This document shows positions 51,691-61,521 of a DNA stretch of 64,000 nucleotides, one piece after another; positions within the stretch are counted from its first letter, which is position 1; every line of letters starts with the position of its first letter. The stretch is from Sphingopyxis sp. OPL5 (lineage in GTDB: Bacteria; Pseudomonadota; Alphaproteobacteria; Sphingomonadales; Sphingomonadaceae): the NCBI RefSeq assembly GCF_003797775.2, contig NZ_CP060725.1:3280001-3344000 (forward strand), given 5' to 3'. Below the pieces are notes generated by a model. That model worked only from the letters and a program-made list of their open reading frames with translations. It was not told where the DNA came from and made no database searches. A program made the translations under genes and the position numbers.

Positions 51691-51918
51691 TTACTCTTTC
51701 CCGAATTTCCGAGGCTTTTTCGTCGCGCTGGCGCGGCGATGACCGCCTGGGTCCGGGTGATTTCCCACCGAGTGGGAATATCGGCCATTTGTTCGGAGCG
51801 TGCGTGCGGCAGCTCCTATCGCTGTCGCGGCGCCGCGTCGTCGCATCGGCCGGGCCGCTATTTGGGAGGCGAAGGTGAAGATTATAAGACCGGCAAGAAA
51901 AATAATTGTGCAGCGCAC
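51691..51918 (-). CDS. Possible small exported peptide
   Basis: A GTG at 51918 opens a 75-residue frame whose first 22 residues (RCTIIFLAGLIIFTFASQIA) look like a signal peptide; the rest is Arg-rich with no recognisable fold. The region upstream is lower in GC than the surroundings. No good ribosome binding site is seen. It occupies an otherwise empty gap of about 310 bases between the PspC gene and the formyltransferase gene, and I would not rely on it. Confidence 0.25.
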   Translation of the reverse strand: MRCTIIFLAGLIIFTFASQIAARPMRRRGAATAIGAAARTLRTNGRYSHSVGNHPDPGGHRRASATKKPRKFGKE

Positions 51919-51930
51919 AAAACCTGGTGG

Positions 51931-52707
51931 TCAGCCTTGCCGGCTTTCGCGCCACAGCCGCTTGTTGTTGCGTTCGATACGCAGATATTGGCCGAAGGTC
52001 GGGGTGGTGAAGTGCCGATCGGCCTTTTGCGCCGTCGCCGCCGCGGCGTGGGCGTCCCAGTCGGCGAGCAGCGCGGCAAAGGCCTCGGGCAATTGCTCAC
52101 GCACCTTGTCGTTGGTGCGGCGGATCGTGTCGGCGAGTTTCGGCTGGAAGTCGATGTCGACCGCGCGTTTGTAGAGGATCTCGCCGGTGTCGATGCCCTT
52201 GTCGATGCGGTGGATCGTATAGCCGGTCCGGGTGCGCCCGAAATAGATCGGCCAGATCACGCTCTGCGCGCCGGGATATTCGGGGAGCAATTCGCCGTGG
52301 AAATTGACGAAGCCCTGATGCGGCACGGTGAAGACGCGCGAGGCGATATAGCTGTTGCCGACCGACAGCCCGACATCGGGAGCATATTGCTTCAGCGCCG
52401 CGACCGTCTCGTCGCAATTGACGCGCGGCACGGTGATGATCGGAATGCCGTGCGCCTTCGCGACCTCGCGCGCGTCGGTGCGCATGTCATGGCCGAACCA
52501 TTTGCGGATTCGGATGCCGTTGAGCGCGCCGAGCAGGCCGATCTTCCACATTTTTTGCAGTATCTTCTTGCGGCTGCGTTTGGCGACGACGGTTTCCGAC
52601 ACGATCAGGCAGACGAGTTCGATCTCGGGCACGCGGGTGAGCCGGTCGAGCACGACGCCCGAGCCGCCGACCGGGCCGCTGGTCATCAAAGCGACGCGCA
52701 GGGTCAT
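51931..52707 (-). CDS. Formyltransferase-fold protein (amino-sugar or methionyl type)
   Basis: The 258-residue protein has the 10-formyl-tetrahydrofolate-dependent formyltransferase fold. The catalytic Asn-His-Asp set is visible: SVGNSYI, NFHGELLPEYPG (the family's H-x-S-x-LP loop) and KGIDTGEILY. It is too short and too diverged to be the standard methionyl-tRNA enzyme. Together with the deacetylase that overlaps it by 4 bases, it probably puts a formyl group on an amine, perhaps on an amino sugar. The ATG at 52707 overlaps the deacetylase stop; the longer open frame is antisense-like. Confidence 0.75.
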   Translation of the reverse strand: MTLRVALMTSGPVGGSGVVLDRLTRVPEIELVCLIVSETVVAKRSRKKILQKMWKIGLLGALNGIRIRKWFGHDMRTDAREVAKAHGIPIITVPRVNCDETVAALKQYAPDVGLSVGNSYIASRVFTVPHQGFVNFHGELLPEYPGAQSVIWPIYFGRTRTGYTIHRIDKGIDTGEILYKRAVDIDFQPKLADTIRRTNDKVREQLPEAFAALLADWDAHAAAATAQKADRHFTTPTFGQYLRIERNNKRLWRESRQG

Positions 52708-53555
52708 GCCTCGCGAAACCCCCGGGCCCAGACCATCAGTTCGTGGAGCGGCCAGTGGAATTCGAGCTGGTGGCGCGGGATGTTCATGACGTCGGTCGCG
52801 CCGGGCCGGACGGCGCCGCGCACCGCGCTGAAATTGCTGGTGAAGCCTGCCGCCGCGATCGCCGCGCGGCCCGCGTCGTCGATATCGGTCGCGGTGCCAT
52901 AGGGCCAGGCGAAGCTGTCGCACGGCTGGCCGATCTGTCCTTCGATGATCGCCCTGGCGCCGGTGATTTCGTCGGCGAGCCTGGCGCCGTCGCCCGATAT
53001 CTTCGACAGCCGTGCATGGGTGCGGGTGTGGCAGCCGATCTCGCCGATGCCCTCGGCCGCGGCCTTTGCCTGCGGCCAGTCGAGGGTGCGGACGCGCGCG
53101 CGATAGGCGGGCATATGCGCGAAATAGCGGTTCAGCGTGTCGGGGTCGGCGTCGATCAGGTCGGTCGCGACGAACATGGTATAGGGGACGCGTTCGTCCT
53201 CCATCACCGGCCCGCCGTCCTCATAGACGCTGGCGAAGCCGTCGTCGAAGCTGAGATGGAAGAAACGCCCGTCGGACGGCCTGCCGTCGGCGATGATCGT
53301 GCGCAGCGTTGCGGTATCGACGAACTCGCCCTCCTGCTTCGCGGCGCGCAGGAAGGCACGAAAGGTCGGCAATGTGTCGGAAAACACTGCATGGGCGTAG
53401 AGGCAGCGCACGAAGGGGGCGCTCGCCGGCCCTTGCCGCAGCGCCTCCAACCGGATGCGCGCCGCGCGCGCCGCGCCGCGCGCTTTGGCGCGCCAGCCGC
53501 TGACGGGCGCCCAGGCTTCGGCGGCGGTTTCGGCGAAGGTGGTTGGGTCGCGCAT
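52704..53555 (-). CDS. NodB-type polysaccharide deacetylase
   Basis: The 283-residue protein has the NodB homology domain: the metal Asp pair in FFHLSFDDGFASVYE, the metal His pair in GEIGCHTRTHARLSKIS, and the later FAWPYGTATDID block. It should remove N-acetyl groups from sugar residues. No signal peptide is clear, so it may act in the cytoplasm on a nucleotide- or lipid-linked sugar. I chose the ATG at 53555; a GTG two codons earlier is possible. The formyltransferase gene follows with a 4-base overlap, suggesting that the freed amine is the formylation target. Confidence 0.82.
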   Translation of the reverse strand: MRDPTTFAETAAEAWAPVSGWRAKARGAARAARIRLEALRQGPASAPFVRCLYAHAVFSDTLPTFRAFLRAAKQEGEFVDTATLRTIIADGRPSDGRFFHLSFDDGFASVYEDGGPVMEDERVPYTMFVATDLIDADPDTLNRYFAHMPAYRARVRTLDWPQAKAAAEGIGEIGCHTRTHARLSKISGDGARLADEITGARAIIEGQIGQPCDSFAWPYGTATDIDDAGRAAIAAAGFTSNFSAVRGAVRPGATDVMNIPRHQLEFHWPLHELMVWARGFREA

Positions 53556-53764
53556 CGTCACGCCAATGGCAAATCATCGGCGGGCGCACAAAGCATTTGT
53601 CGCGGCGCTTCGATCGACGCGCGCATGAAATGGCGCTGGTGCGGCGCCGTTTGCTTCGGTTCGCCGCACGATGCGCTCCAATTATCCCCATCGGTCTTGC
53701 CGGAAATATTGATGTGCCGGAAAGGGCGAGGCGACACGCGGGGGCGGCTTTGCAGGAGTAGCGT

Positions 53765-54643
53765 ATGAGTGCCGTTTCCAAAAGTCCGAGAATTTTGCTG
53801 TTGGCGGCGATGCTGGCTGGGACAGCGACGATCAGCGTGGCGGCGCAGCCGCAGGACCCATCCGAGGGCGAGGTCATGACCACCGTCTATGGCACGCTGC
53901 CTTTGCCCGAAGAGATGACCGAAGGACCCAAGGTCGAAGGCATCATTTCGGCGCGCAGCGACGGCCGGATGCAGGTCACGACCGCCGACGGCAGCAACAC
54001 GACGATCGCCATCGCCGACTATACGAAGATCAAGGGCAAGGGCGGGTTCCTGGGCCTTGGTCGCAGCAAGCTCGCGGCGGGTTCGCTGCTCAACGGCCTG
54101 CCGGTCGCCGTCGAGACCCTGCAGTGGGACGGCGGCCTGGTCGCGAACCAGATCGCGCTCAAGACCAAGGACCTCAGGACCGCGTCGATGATCCATACCG
54201 GCACCGACCAGCGCTTTGGCGAACAGGCCGCGGCGACCGAAGCGCTCCGCGGCCGTGTCGGCGACATCGACCAATATAATGTCAAAAGCACGACGAACGT
54301 GAACTTCGACACCGGCAAGGCGGTGCTGTCGGCGCAGGCACAATCCGATCTCTGCGCCGCCGCCTCGCAAGCCGAGGGGATGGATAACGCGCTGCTGCTG
54401 GTCGTCGGCTATACCGATGCGACCGGAAGCCAGGAATTCAACCAGGAGCTCAGCGAAAAGCGCGCGGCGCGCGTCGTCAACTATCTCCAGCAGTCCTGCG
54501 GCTGGAAACCCTATCGCATGCTGACCCCGACCGGGATGGCCGAAGCGGACCCGGCGGCGGACAATTCCACGGTCGAGGGCAAGGCCCAGAACCGCCGTGT
54601 TGCGGTGAATATCCTGGTCAGCAAGGGTCTGGACGGCATTTAG
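53765..54643 (+). CDS. OmpA-family outer-membrane or periplasmic protein
   Basis: The 292-residue protein has a signal peptide (SKSPRILLLAAMLAGTAT, cleaved near VAA) and a C-terminal OmpA/MotB peptidoglycan-binding domain (residues about 180-290: VNFDTGKAVLSAQAQSDL, VVGYTDATGSQEFNQELSEKRA, KAQNRRVAVNILV). The middle section is a beta-rich unit (ADGSNTTIAIADYTKIKGKG) and not an eight-strand OmpA barrel, so the protein may be a periplasmic anchor rather than a porin. It is divergent from the deacetylase and is closed by a strong terminator. Confidence 0.85.
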   Translation: MSAVSKSPRILLLAAMLAGTATISVAAQPQDPSEGEVMTTVYGTLPLPEEMTEGPKVEGIISARSDGRMQVTTADGSNTTIAIADYTKIKGKGGFLGLGRSKLAAGSLLNGLPVAVETLQWDGGLVANQIALKTKDLRTASMIHTGTDQRFGEQAAATEALRGRVGDIDQYNVKSTTNVNFDTGKAVLSAQAQSDLCAAASQAEGMDNALLLVVGYTDATGSQEFNQELSEKRAARVVNYLQQSCGWKPYRMLTPTGMAEADPAADNSTVEGKAQNRRVAVNILVSKGLDGI

Positions 54644-54690
54644 GACGCGAGGGGTGGGCGTCGCTCACCCCGTATCGAACGCGCAAAGGA

Positions 54691-54724
54691 AAAGGCGCGG
54701 GCATCACGCCCGCGCCTTTTTTTA
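54691..54724. terminator. Rho-independent terminator between ompA-like gene and rpoD
   Basis: A 12-bp stem (AAAGGCGCGGGC at 54691-54702 with its complement at 54708-54719) with a five-base loop is followed by a T-run (TTTTTTT) on the plus strand and has A-rich sequence on its other side. It should end transcription of the OmpA-family gene and may also act on rpoD, which ends at 54760 on the opposite strand. Confidence 0.9.
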
Positions 54725-54759
54725 ACCCTCGTGTCCTGTCGCCCGAGAGCGAAGCCGGC

Positions 54760-56787
<2,028 letters not shown>

Positions 56788-56817
56788 TCGTGGTTCCTGC
56801 CTAAAGGGCTCTAAATT

Positions 56818-58704
56818 TCAGACTTGGTGGCTGTTTTCGGACAGCGCGGCCAAGCGGCGGGTCAAATCCTCGTCCATCGCGCGCAGTTTCTGCTGCCGCG
56901 CCAGGCCTTCGTCGTCCATCGTGCGCTGGAAATCCGCGGTCGCCTCGGCGAGTCGGGCGCGGATTTCGGGCTGTGTCACGAGCACCCCGATATATTCGTC
57001 GAGGTCGCGAAGCGCGGTTTCCCGTGCCGTATCGGCCCCTTCCTTGCTGTCCAGCATGCGATTGAACGAGAAGTGCATTCCATCGGCTCTGAGCAATGTC
57101 GTCGCCCTATTATACACTTTCATTGGCTCCAATATGGCAAGCAAGCCCTCAGTATCAAGCCCTTCTTGCCGCATTACCGTGTCAAGCATTGCGCCGAGCA
57201 GTTCGGCGTCGCCGGGATCGGCCACCGGGAGCCGGCTCAGCGCTTCCTCGTGACGGCGCAGCATCGCCGGATAGCGCAGCAATCCACCGAGCAGCGCGGC
57301 GAGCAGGTGCCCCGCGATACCCGCCTGCCCGATGCTGCGCGTTTCGTCGCCCGGGGGCTGCAATCGCGGGTCGGGGGCGAAGCGGCGGTTGCCGCCGCGT
57401 GGGCCCTGCGGCGCCCAGGGTACCCGCGGCCCGCGCTCGGGTTGCTTGCGCGCGAACAGCCCGTCGAGCCGTTCGCGGAACGCCTCGCGATAATGGTGGC
57501 GGACGTCGGCGTCCTCGATTCCGTCGGCGTGCGCGAGCAGGCGGGTCTTGAGCGCGGCGCGTTCTTCGGGGGTCGCGAGCGGCCCCGCCGCGACCTCATG
57601 CGCCCAGAGGCGCTCGACGAGCGGCTGCGCCTCGTCGAGCAGCGCGCCGAAGCCCTCGGCGCCGCGGGCGCGGACGATGTCGTCGGGGTCTTGTCCGGCG
57701 GGCAGGGTCGCGAAGGCGAGGCTGAAACCGGGGCGCAGCAGCGGCAACGCGCGCATCGCGGCACGCATCGCGGCCTTCTGTCCTGCGGCGTCGCCGTCGA
57801 AGCAGAGCACCGGCACCGGCACCATCCGCCAGATCAGCCCGAGCTGCGCCTCGGTCAGCGCAGTACCGAGCGGCGCGACGGCGTCGGCGATCCCCGCCTC
57901 GGCGAGCGCGACGACGTCCATATAGCCCTCGACGACGATGATCCGGTTCGTCTGCCGCGAGGCGGGCGACGCCTTGTCGAGATTGTAGAGCGTGCGCCCC
58001 TTGTCGAAGAGCGGTGTGTCGGGCGAGTTCAGATATTTGGGCTCGCCATCACCCAATATGCGGCCGCCGAAAGCGATCACCCGCCCGCGCGCGTCGCGGA
58101 TCGGGATCATCAGGCGTCCGCGGAACCGGTCGTAGGGGTCCTTGTCGTCGACCGAAATCAGCATGCCCGATTCGACGAGCATCGCGGTCGGGAATTTCTT
58201 GAGCGCGTCTTTCAGCGCGCTGCGGCTGTCGGGGGCGAGGCCGAAACCGAAGGCCTGGCGTGTCGCGTCCGAAATGCCGCGCTTCTTGAGATATTCGCGC
58301 GCCGGGGCGCCGTTGCTGCTGCCGAGTTGCTGGGTGAACCAGTCGGCGGCGCCCTGTACGACGTCGCGCAGGCTCGCCGCCTCCTCGGCCTTTTTCGCGG
58401 CGCGCGGATCGGCGGCGGGGACCTCCATGCCGGCCTCGCCGGCGAGTTCCTTGACCGCGTCCATGAACGACAGCCCGCGCTGGTCGGTCATCCAGCGGAT
58501 GGCGTCGCCGTGCGCCGAGCAACCGAAGCAGTGGTAGAAGCCCTTTTCGTCGTTGATCGTGAAGCTGGGCGTCTTTTCGTTATGGAAGGGACAGCACGCC
58601 TTATACTCGCGGCCGGCGCGGGTGACCTTCACGGTGCGACCGATGAGGGTCGACAGCGTGACGCGCGAGCGGAGTTCGTCGAGCCATTGCGGGGTGAGGG
58701 TCAT
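56818..58704 (-). CDS. dnaG: DNA primase DnaG
   Basis: DnaG makes RNA primers at the replication fork. The 628-residue product has the zinc-binding domain with Cys38, His41, Cys59 and Cys62 (CCPFHNEKT, FYHCFGCSAHGDA), the catalytic core with a toprim domain (VVEGYMDVVALAEAG, LCFDGDAAGQKA), and a C-terminal DnaB-interaction region. It overlaps the DUF559 gene by 4 bases (ATGA). Its likely ribosome binding site, GGAGGGG at 58710-58716, lies inside a copy of a dispersed repeat. Confidence 0.97.
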   Translation of the reverse strand: MTLTPQWLDELRSRVTLSTLIGRTVKVTRAGREYKACCPFHNEKTPSFTINDEKGFYHCFGCSAHGDAIRWMTDQRGLSFMDAVKELAGEAGMEVPAADPRAAKKAEEAASLRDVVQGAADWFTQQLGSSNGAPAREYLKKRGISDATRQAFGFGLAPDSRSALKDALKKFPTAMLVESGMLISVDDKDPYDRFRGRLMIPIRDARGRVIAFGGRILGDGEPKYLNSPDTPLFDKGRTLYNLDKASPASRQTNRIIVVEGYMDVVALAEAGIADAVAPLGTALTEAQLGLIWRMVPVPVLCFDGDAAGQKAAMRAAMRALPLLRPGFSLAFATLPAGQDPDDIVRARGAEGFGALLDEAQPLVERLWAHEVAAGPLATPEERAALKTRLLAHADGIEDADVRHHYREAFRERLDGLFARKQPERGPRVPWAPQGPRGGNRRFAPDPRLQPPGDETRSIGQAGIAGHLLAALLGGLLRYPAMLRRHEEALSRLPVADPGDAELLGAMLDTVMRQEGLDTEGLLAILEPMKVYNRATTLLRADGMHFSFNRMLDSKEGADTARETALRDLDEYIGVLVTQPEIRARLAEATADFQRTMDDEGLARQQKLRAMDEDLTRRLAALSENSHQV

Positions 58705-59090
58705 GGGTTCCCCTCCCGCTCGCGGGAGGGGTTAGGGGAGGGCATGTTTGCGAGAGCGCACTCGATTTCGCTTACAACCCCATCGATCCGCTCGATCACA
58801 TCATTGTTCCAAAAGCGGATCACCCGATATCCCTGCGATTCCAGATAGGCCGAGCGCGCGGCATCTTTTGCTACCTCAACCGCGTGCTGGCCGCCATCGA
58901 CTTCGATGATCAGTTTGGCGCTACGCGAGACGAAGTCGCAGATGAACGGGCCGATCGGGAATTGGCGATTGAAGCGGATGCCTGCGATCCTGCGATTGCT
59001 CAACTGCGCCCACAGCGCCCGTTCAGCTGGCGTCGCTTGGTTGCGCAATTCGCGGGAGCGCGCAGTCGGTCGCTTGTAGCCCTTGTCCAA
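58701..59090 (-). CDS. DUF559 (Vsr/PD-(D/E)XK-like) endonuclease-domain protein
   Basis: This protein of about 129 residues carries DUF559: LRNQATPAERALWAQLSNRR, FNRQFPIGPFICDFVSRSAKLIIEVDGGQH (the Asp and Glu-x-Asp of a nuclease core) and GYRVIRFWNNDV. Function in vivo is unknown for the family. The TTG at 59090 follows a GGAGGG in the right-hand repeat; a TTG at 59117 would lengthen it into repeat sequence. Its last residues (SPNPSREREGNP) are also encoded by repeat. Its stop overlaps the dnaG ATG. The flanking repeats suggest that the gene and repeats entered as a unit. Confidence 0.8.
   Translation of the reverse strand: MDKGYKRPTARSRELRNQATPAERALWAQLSNRRIAGIRFNRQFPIGPFICDFVSRSAKLIIEVDGGQHAVEVAKDAARSAYLESQGYRVIRFWNNDVIERIDGVVSEIECALANMPSPNPSREREGNP
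58708..58749 (+). repeat. Flanking repeat, left copy (42 bp)
   Basis: This 42-base copy starts TTCCCCTCCCGCTCGCGGGA and ends GGGCATGTTT. It is a palindrome-containing element (CCCCTCCCGC with GCGGGAGGGG) that matches the right copy at 59155-59196 in 39 of 42 positions, in the same orientation. It encodes the end of the DUF559 protein and provides the GGAGGGG upstream of dnaG on the other strand. Confidence 0.85.
58710..58716 (-). promoter_or_regulatory. Likely ribosome binding site of dnaG, derived from a repeat
   Basis: On the minus strand GGAGGGG lies five bases before the dnaG ATG at 58704. It is part of the dispersed repeat copy that starts at 58708. It supports the dnaG start and shows that the repeat has been recruited to a translation signal of an essential gene. 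Confidence 0.6.
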
Positions 59091-59091
59091 C

Positions 59092-59130
59092 AGGCCCTCC
59101 CCCGCCCCCTCCCGCAAGCGGGAGGGGAGA
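59092..59130 (-). repeat. Flanking repeat, inverted copy
   Basis: On the minus strand this reads ATTCTCCCCTCCCGCTTGCG and continues GGAGGGGGCGGGGGAGGGCC, the same element as the left and right copies but inverted and with a few changes. It lies just upstream of the DUF559 coding start and supplies a GGAGGG four bases before the TTG at 59090. Confidence 0.8.
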
Positions 59131-59154
59131 ATATGCGCTTGCGGCCCAACCCAG

Positions 59155-59196
59155 TTCCCCTCCCGCTTGCGGGAGGGGCTAGGGGAGGGCGTGTTT
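59155..59196 (+). repeat. Flanking repeat, right copy (42 bp)
   Basis: This copy starts TTCCCCTCCCGCTTGCGGGA and ends GGGCGTGTTT, 39 of 42 positions identical to the left copy at 58708-58749 and in direct orientation. It abuts the last codon of the yqeY gene. Together the two direct copies bracket the DUF559 gene. Confidence 0.85.
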
Positions 59197-59648
59197 CAGC
59201 TCAAAGCCGCCTTCACCCAACCACTCGCCTTGCTCATGTCGAGCTCGGACCCGTGCCGTTCCTTCACTGCCGCCATCACGCGGCCCATGTCTTTCAGGCT
59301 CGCCGCGCCCAGTTCGGCCGCGATCGCCTTGATCGCCGCCTGCGCTTCGTCGTCCGAAAGCTGTGCGGGCAGGAAATCCTCGATCACCACGACCTCGGCG
59401 GCCTCGATGTCGGCGAGTTCCTGGCGGCCGCCCTGTTCGTACATGGCGATCGACTCGCGGCGCTGCTTGACCATTTTCTGGAGCACGTCGGTGACCAGAA
59501 CATCGTCGTCGGCCGGCGCGGTGCCGGTGCGCAGTTCGATGTCCTTGTCCTTGATCTTGGCCAGCATCAGCCGGATGGTGCCGAGCCGCGCCTTGTCGCC
59601 GGCTTTCATCGCGGCGACCTGCGCAGCCTTGATGTCGTCACGAATCAT
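59196..59648 (-). CDS. GatB/YqeY domain protein
   Basis: The 150-residue protein matches the YqeY family: MIRDDIKAAQVAAMKAGDKARLGTIRLMLAKIKDKDIE is the typical N-terminal helical block, and VVIEDFLPAQLSDDEAQAAI the central one. It resembles the tRNA-binding C-terminal domain of GatB, but as a free-standing protein its role is unclear. It is commonly found next to dnaG and rpoD, as here, apart from the DUF559 insertion. The ATG at 59648 faces carA across about 130 bases. Confidence 0.9.
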   Translation of the reverse strand: MIRDDIKAAQVAAMKAGDKARLGTIRLMLAKIKDKDIELRTGTAPADDDVLVTDVLQKMVKQRRESIAMYEQGGRQELADIEAAEVVVIEDFLPAQLSDDEAQAAIKAIAAELGAASLKDMGRVMAAVKERHGSELDMSKASGWVKAALS

Positions 59649-59780
59649 TACGTGTTCCCATGCGCTGCAAATTTCGGAAAGGCCCTCTCTAACGGCAATT
59701 TTTGAAATTCGATAGCTTGTGAATCACATTTTTGCTGCCTAGTTGATCGGCCGTTTAGCCCATCGTCCGGAGCATGTTGA

Positions 59781-60977
59781 ATGGCACCAGCCAACCCCTC
59801 TGCCGCGCCTAAAAGCCAGCCTGCCGGCGCGACCGGCGTTCTCGTCCTTGCCGACGGGACGATCCTGTGGGGCATCGGCTATGGCGCCGCCGGCGCGGGT
59901 GTGGGCGAGATTTGTTTCAACACCGCGATGACGGGCTATCAGGAAATCCTGACCGACCCGAGCTATGCGGGGCAGATCATCACCTTCACCTTTCCGCATA
60001 TCGGCAATGTCGGCGCGAACCCCGAGGATATGGAGCGCGACAAGCGCGCCGCGATCGGGTGCATCACCCGCGAACTGCCGACCGCGCCGAGCAGCTTTCG
60101 CAGCGTCCAGACGCTGCCCGACTGGATGAAGGCGCAGGGGCTGATCGGCCTCGCGGGCATCGACACCCGCGCGCTGACCCGCCGCATCCGCGATGGCGGC
60201 GCGCCGACCGGGGTCGTCGCGCACAGCCCCGACGGCCAGTTCGACATCGACCGCCTGCTGCTGCTCGCGCAGGGCTGGCCGGGGCTGGAGGGCATGGACC
60301 TCGCCAAGACGGTGACGCGCGAACGGCAGGGCGCGTGGGACGCGGGCGTTTGGCACCTGGGGTCGGGCTATGACGTCTCGGACCACAAGCGGGCAGGGGA
60401 CGCCGCGCCGCATGTCGTTGCGGTCGACTATGGCGCGAAGGACAATATCTTCCGCAATCTGGTCAAGGCCGGGGCGCGGGTGACGGTGGTGCCCGCGAAG
60501 ACCAGCCTCGACGAGATCGTCGCGCTGCGCCCCGCCGGCGTATTCCTGTCGAACGGCCCGGGCGATCCGGCGGCGACGGGCGACTATGCGGTGCCGGTGA
60601 TCAAGGGGCTGCTCGAACGCAATGTGCCGATCTTCGGCATCTGCCTCGGTCACCAGCTGCTCGCGCTCGCTGCGGGGGCGAAGACGGTGAAGATGCACCA
60701 GGGCCATCGCGGCGCGAACCACCCGGTGCAGCGCGTCGGCGGCGATGATGGCGACGGCGTGGTCGAGATCACCAGCATGAACCACGGCTTCGCGGTCGAC
60801 GCATCGACGCTGCCGGGCGGGGTGGTCGAGACGCACCGCAGCCTGTTCGACGGGTCGAACTGCGGCATCGCGATCACCGGCAAAAACGCCTTCAGCGTGC
60901 AATATCACCCCGAGGCGAGCCCGGGGCCGCAGGACAGCTTCTATCTGTTCGAGAAGTTCGTGGGCGGGCTCAAATGA
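59781..60977 (+). CDS. carA: Carbamoyl-phosphate synthase small (glutaminase) subunit CarA
   Basis: CarA removes ammonia from glutamine and passes it to CarB to make carbamoyl phosphate for arginine and pyrimidines. The 398-residue product has the N-terminal CPSase domain (VGEICFNTAMTGYQEILTDPSY) and a C-terminal class I amidotransferase. The catalytic Cys is residue 288 in GICLGHQLLALA, and the partner His/Glu are in YHPEASPG. The ATG has CGGAG about eight bases upstream. It overlaps the next small gene by 4 bases. A TTGAAA at 59702 could be part of a -35 element, but no clear -10 follows. Confidence 0.96.
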   Translation: MAPANPSAAPKSQPAGATGVLVLADGTILWGIGYGAAGAGVGEICFNTAMTGYQEILTDPSYAGQIITFTFPHIGNVGANPEDMERDKRAAIGCITRELPTAPSSFRSVQTLPDWMKAQGLIGLAGIDTRALTRRIRDGGAPTGVVAHSPDGQFDIDRLLLLAQGWPGLEGMDLAKTVTRERQGAWDAGVWHLGSGYDVSDHKRAGDAAPHVVAVDYGAKDNIFRNLVKAGARVTVVPAKTSLDEIVALRPAGVFLSNGPGDPAATGDYAVPVIKGLLERNVPIFGICLGHQLLALAAGAKTVKMHQGHRGANHPVQRVGGDDGDGVVEITSMNHGFAVDASTLPGGVVETHRSLFDGSNCGIAITGKNAFSVQYHPEASPGPQDSFYLFEKFVGGLK

Positions 60978-61279
60978 GCTTTGCCGACCAGCTCGACGCG
61001 CTCGCCGCCGATGCGGTAGCGCACCCCGAGCGCTGGGGCGCGGGGGTGCGGCTCAATATCACCTGCGCGCGGCGGCTGCCTTATGAGGCGGTGCAGCTCG
61101 CCGAGGCGCGCGGCTTTGCCGAGGCACGCGGGGTCGGGCGGCATCATCTGATCTTCGAATATGAGGATGTCGTGCCCGATGCGGCGTGGGTCGTGGCGAC
61201 GGCGCGGCCGGTCCTCGATTTCATCGCCGAGGTCGGTGGGAGTGATCCGCAGATCGGCGTCGATCGGAATGTGCAGTGA
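60974..61279 (+). CDS. Small conserved-looking protein between carA and carB
   Basis: The 101-residue product (opening MSFADQLDALAADAVAHPER) has a helical N-terminal half and a strand-rich block (RHHLIFEYEDVVPDAAWVV), with no signal or TM segment. I do not recognise the family. It overlaps carA by 4 bases (ATGA), so it is translated with the CPSase subunits. Its composition matches the neighbours, which suggests that it has been here a long time. A link to CPSase is by position only. Confidence 0.65.
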   Translation: MSFADQLDALAADAVAHPERWGAGVRLNITCARRLPYEAVQLAEARGFAEARGVGRHHLIFEYEDVVPDAAWVVATARPVLDFIAEVGGSDPQIGVDRNVQ

Positions 61280-61521
61280 TGATGGCGAGAATCGGAAAAT
61301 GGCCTATTTTTATATTGCTAGCAGGCTGTTCATTCACTCCTTCTGATGCCGAAATTGCCACTGCATGCGGCGTGTCCGAGCAAGATATGGAACAAGCTCA
61401 AGCGAAACTTCTTTCGAAGCCGGTTGGCAGCTTTTCCAGCGTCGGAAAATGCAAGCTTGTGAAAACCCAAGACAATACTGTGCTCCTGGCGACGGCCGAG
61501 CAAATTGGACAAGAACGATAA
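61279..61521 (+). CDS. Small lipoprotein-like protein between carA and carB
   Basis: The 80-residue product has a short lipoprotein signal ([16 protein letters not shown]) with the lipobox Cys near residue 18, and a mature part with two more Cys ([11 protein letters not shown] and [10 protein letters not shown]). No family is recognised. The start (61279) overlaps the stop before it, and its stop overlaps the carB ATG by one base (TAATG). The segment is clearly lower in GC than carA and carB, so it may be an insertion in the operon. Confidence 0.6.
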   Translation: MMARIGKWPIFILLAGCSFTPSDAEIATACGVSEQDMEQAQAKLLSKPVGSFSSVGKCKLVKTQDNTVLLATAEQIGQER

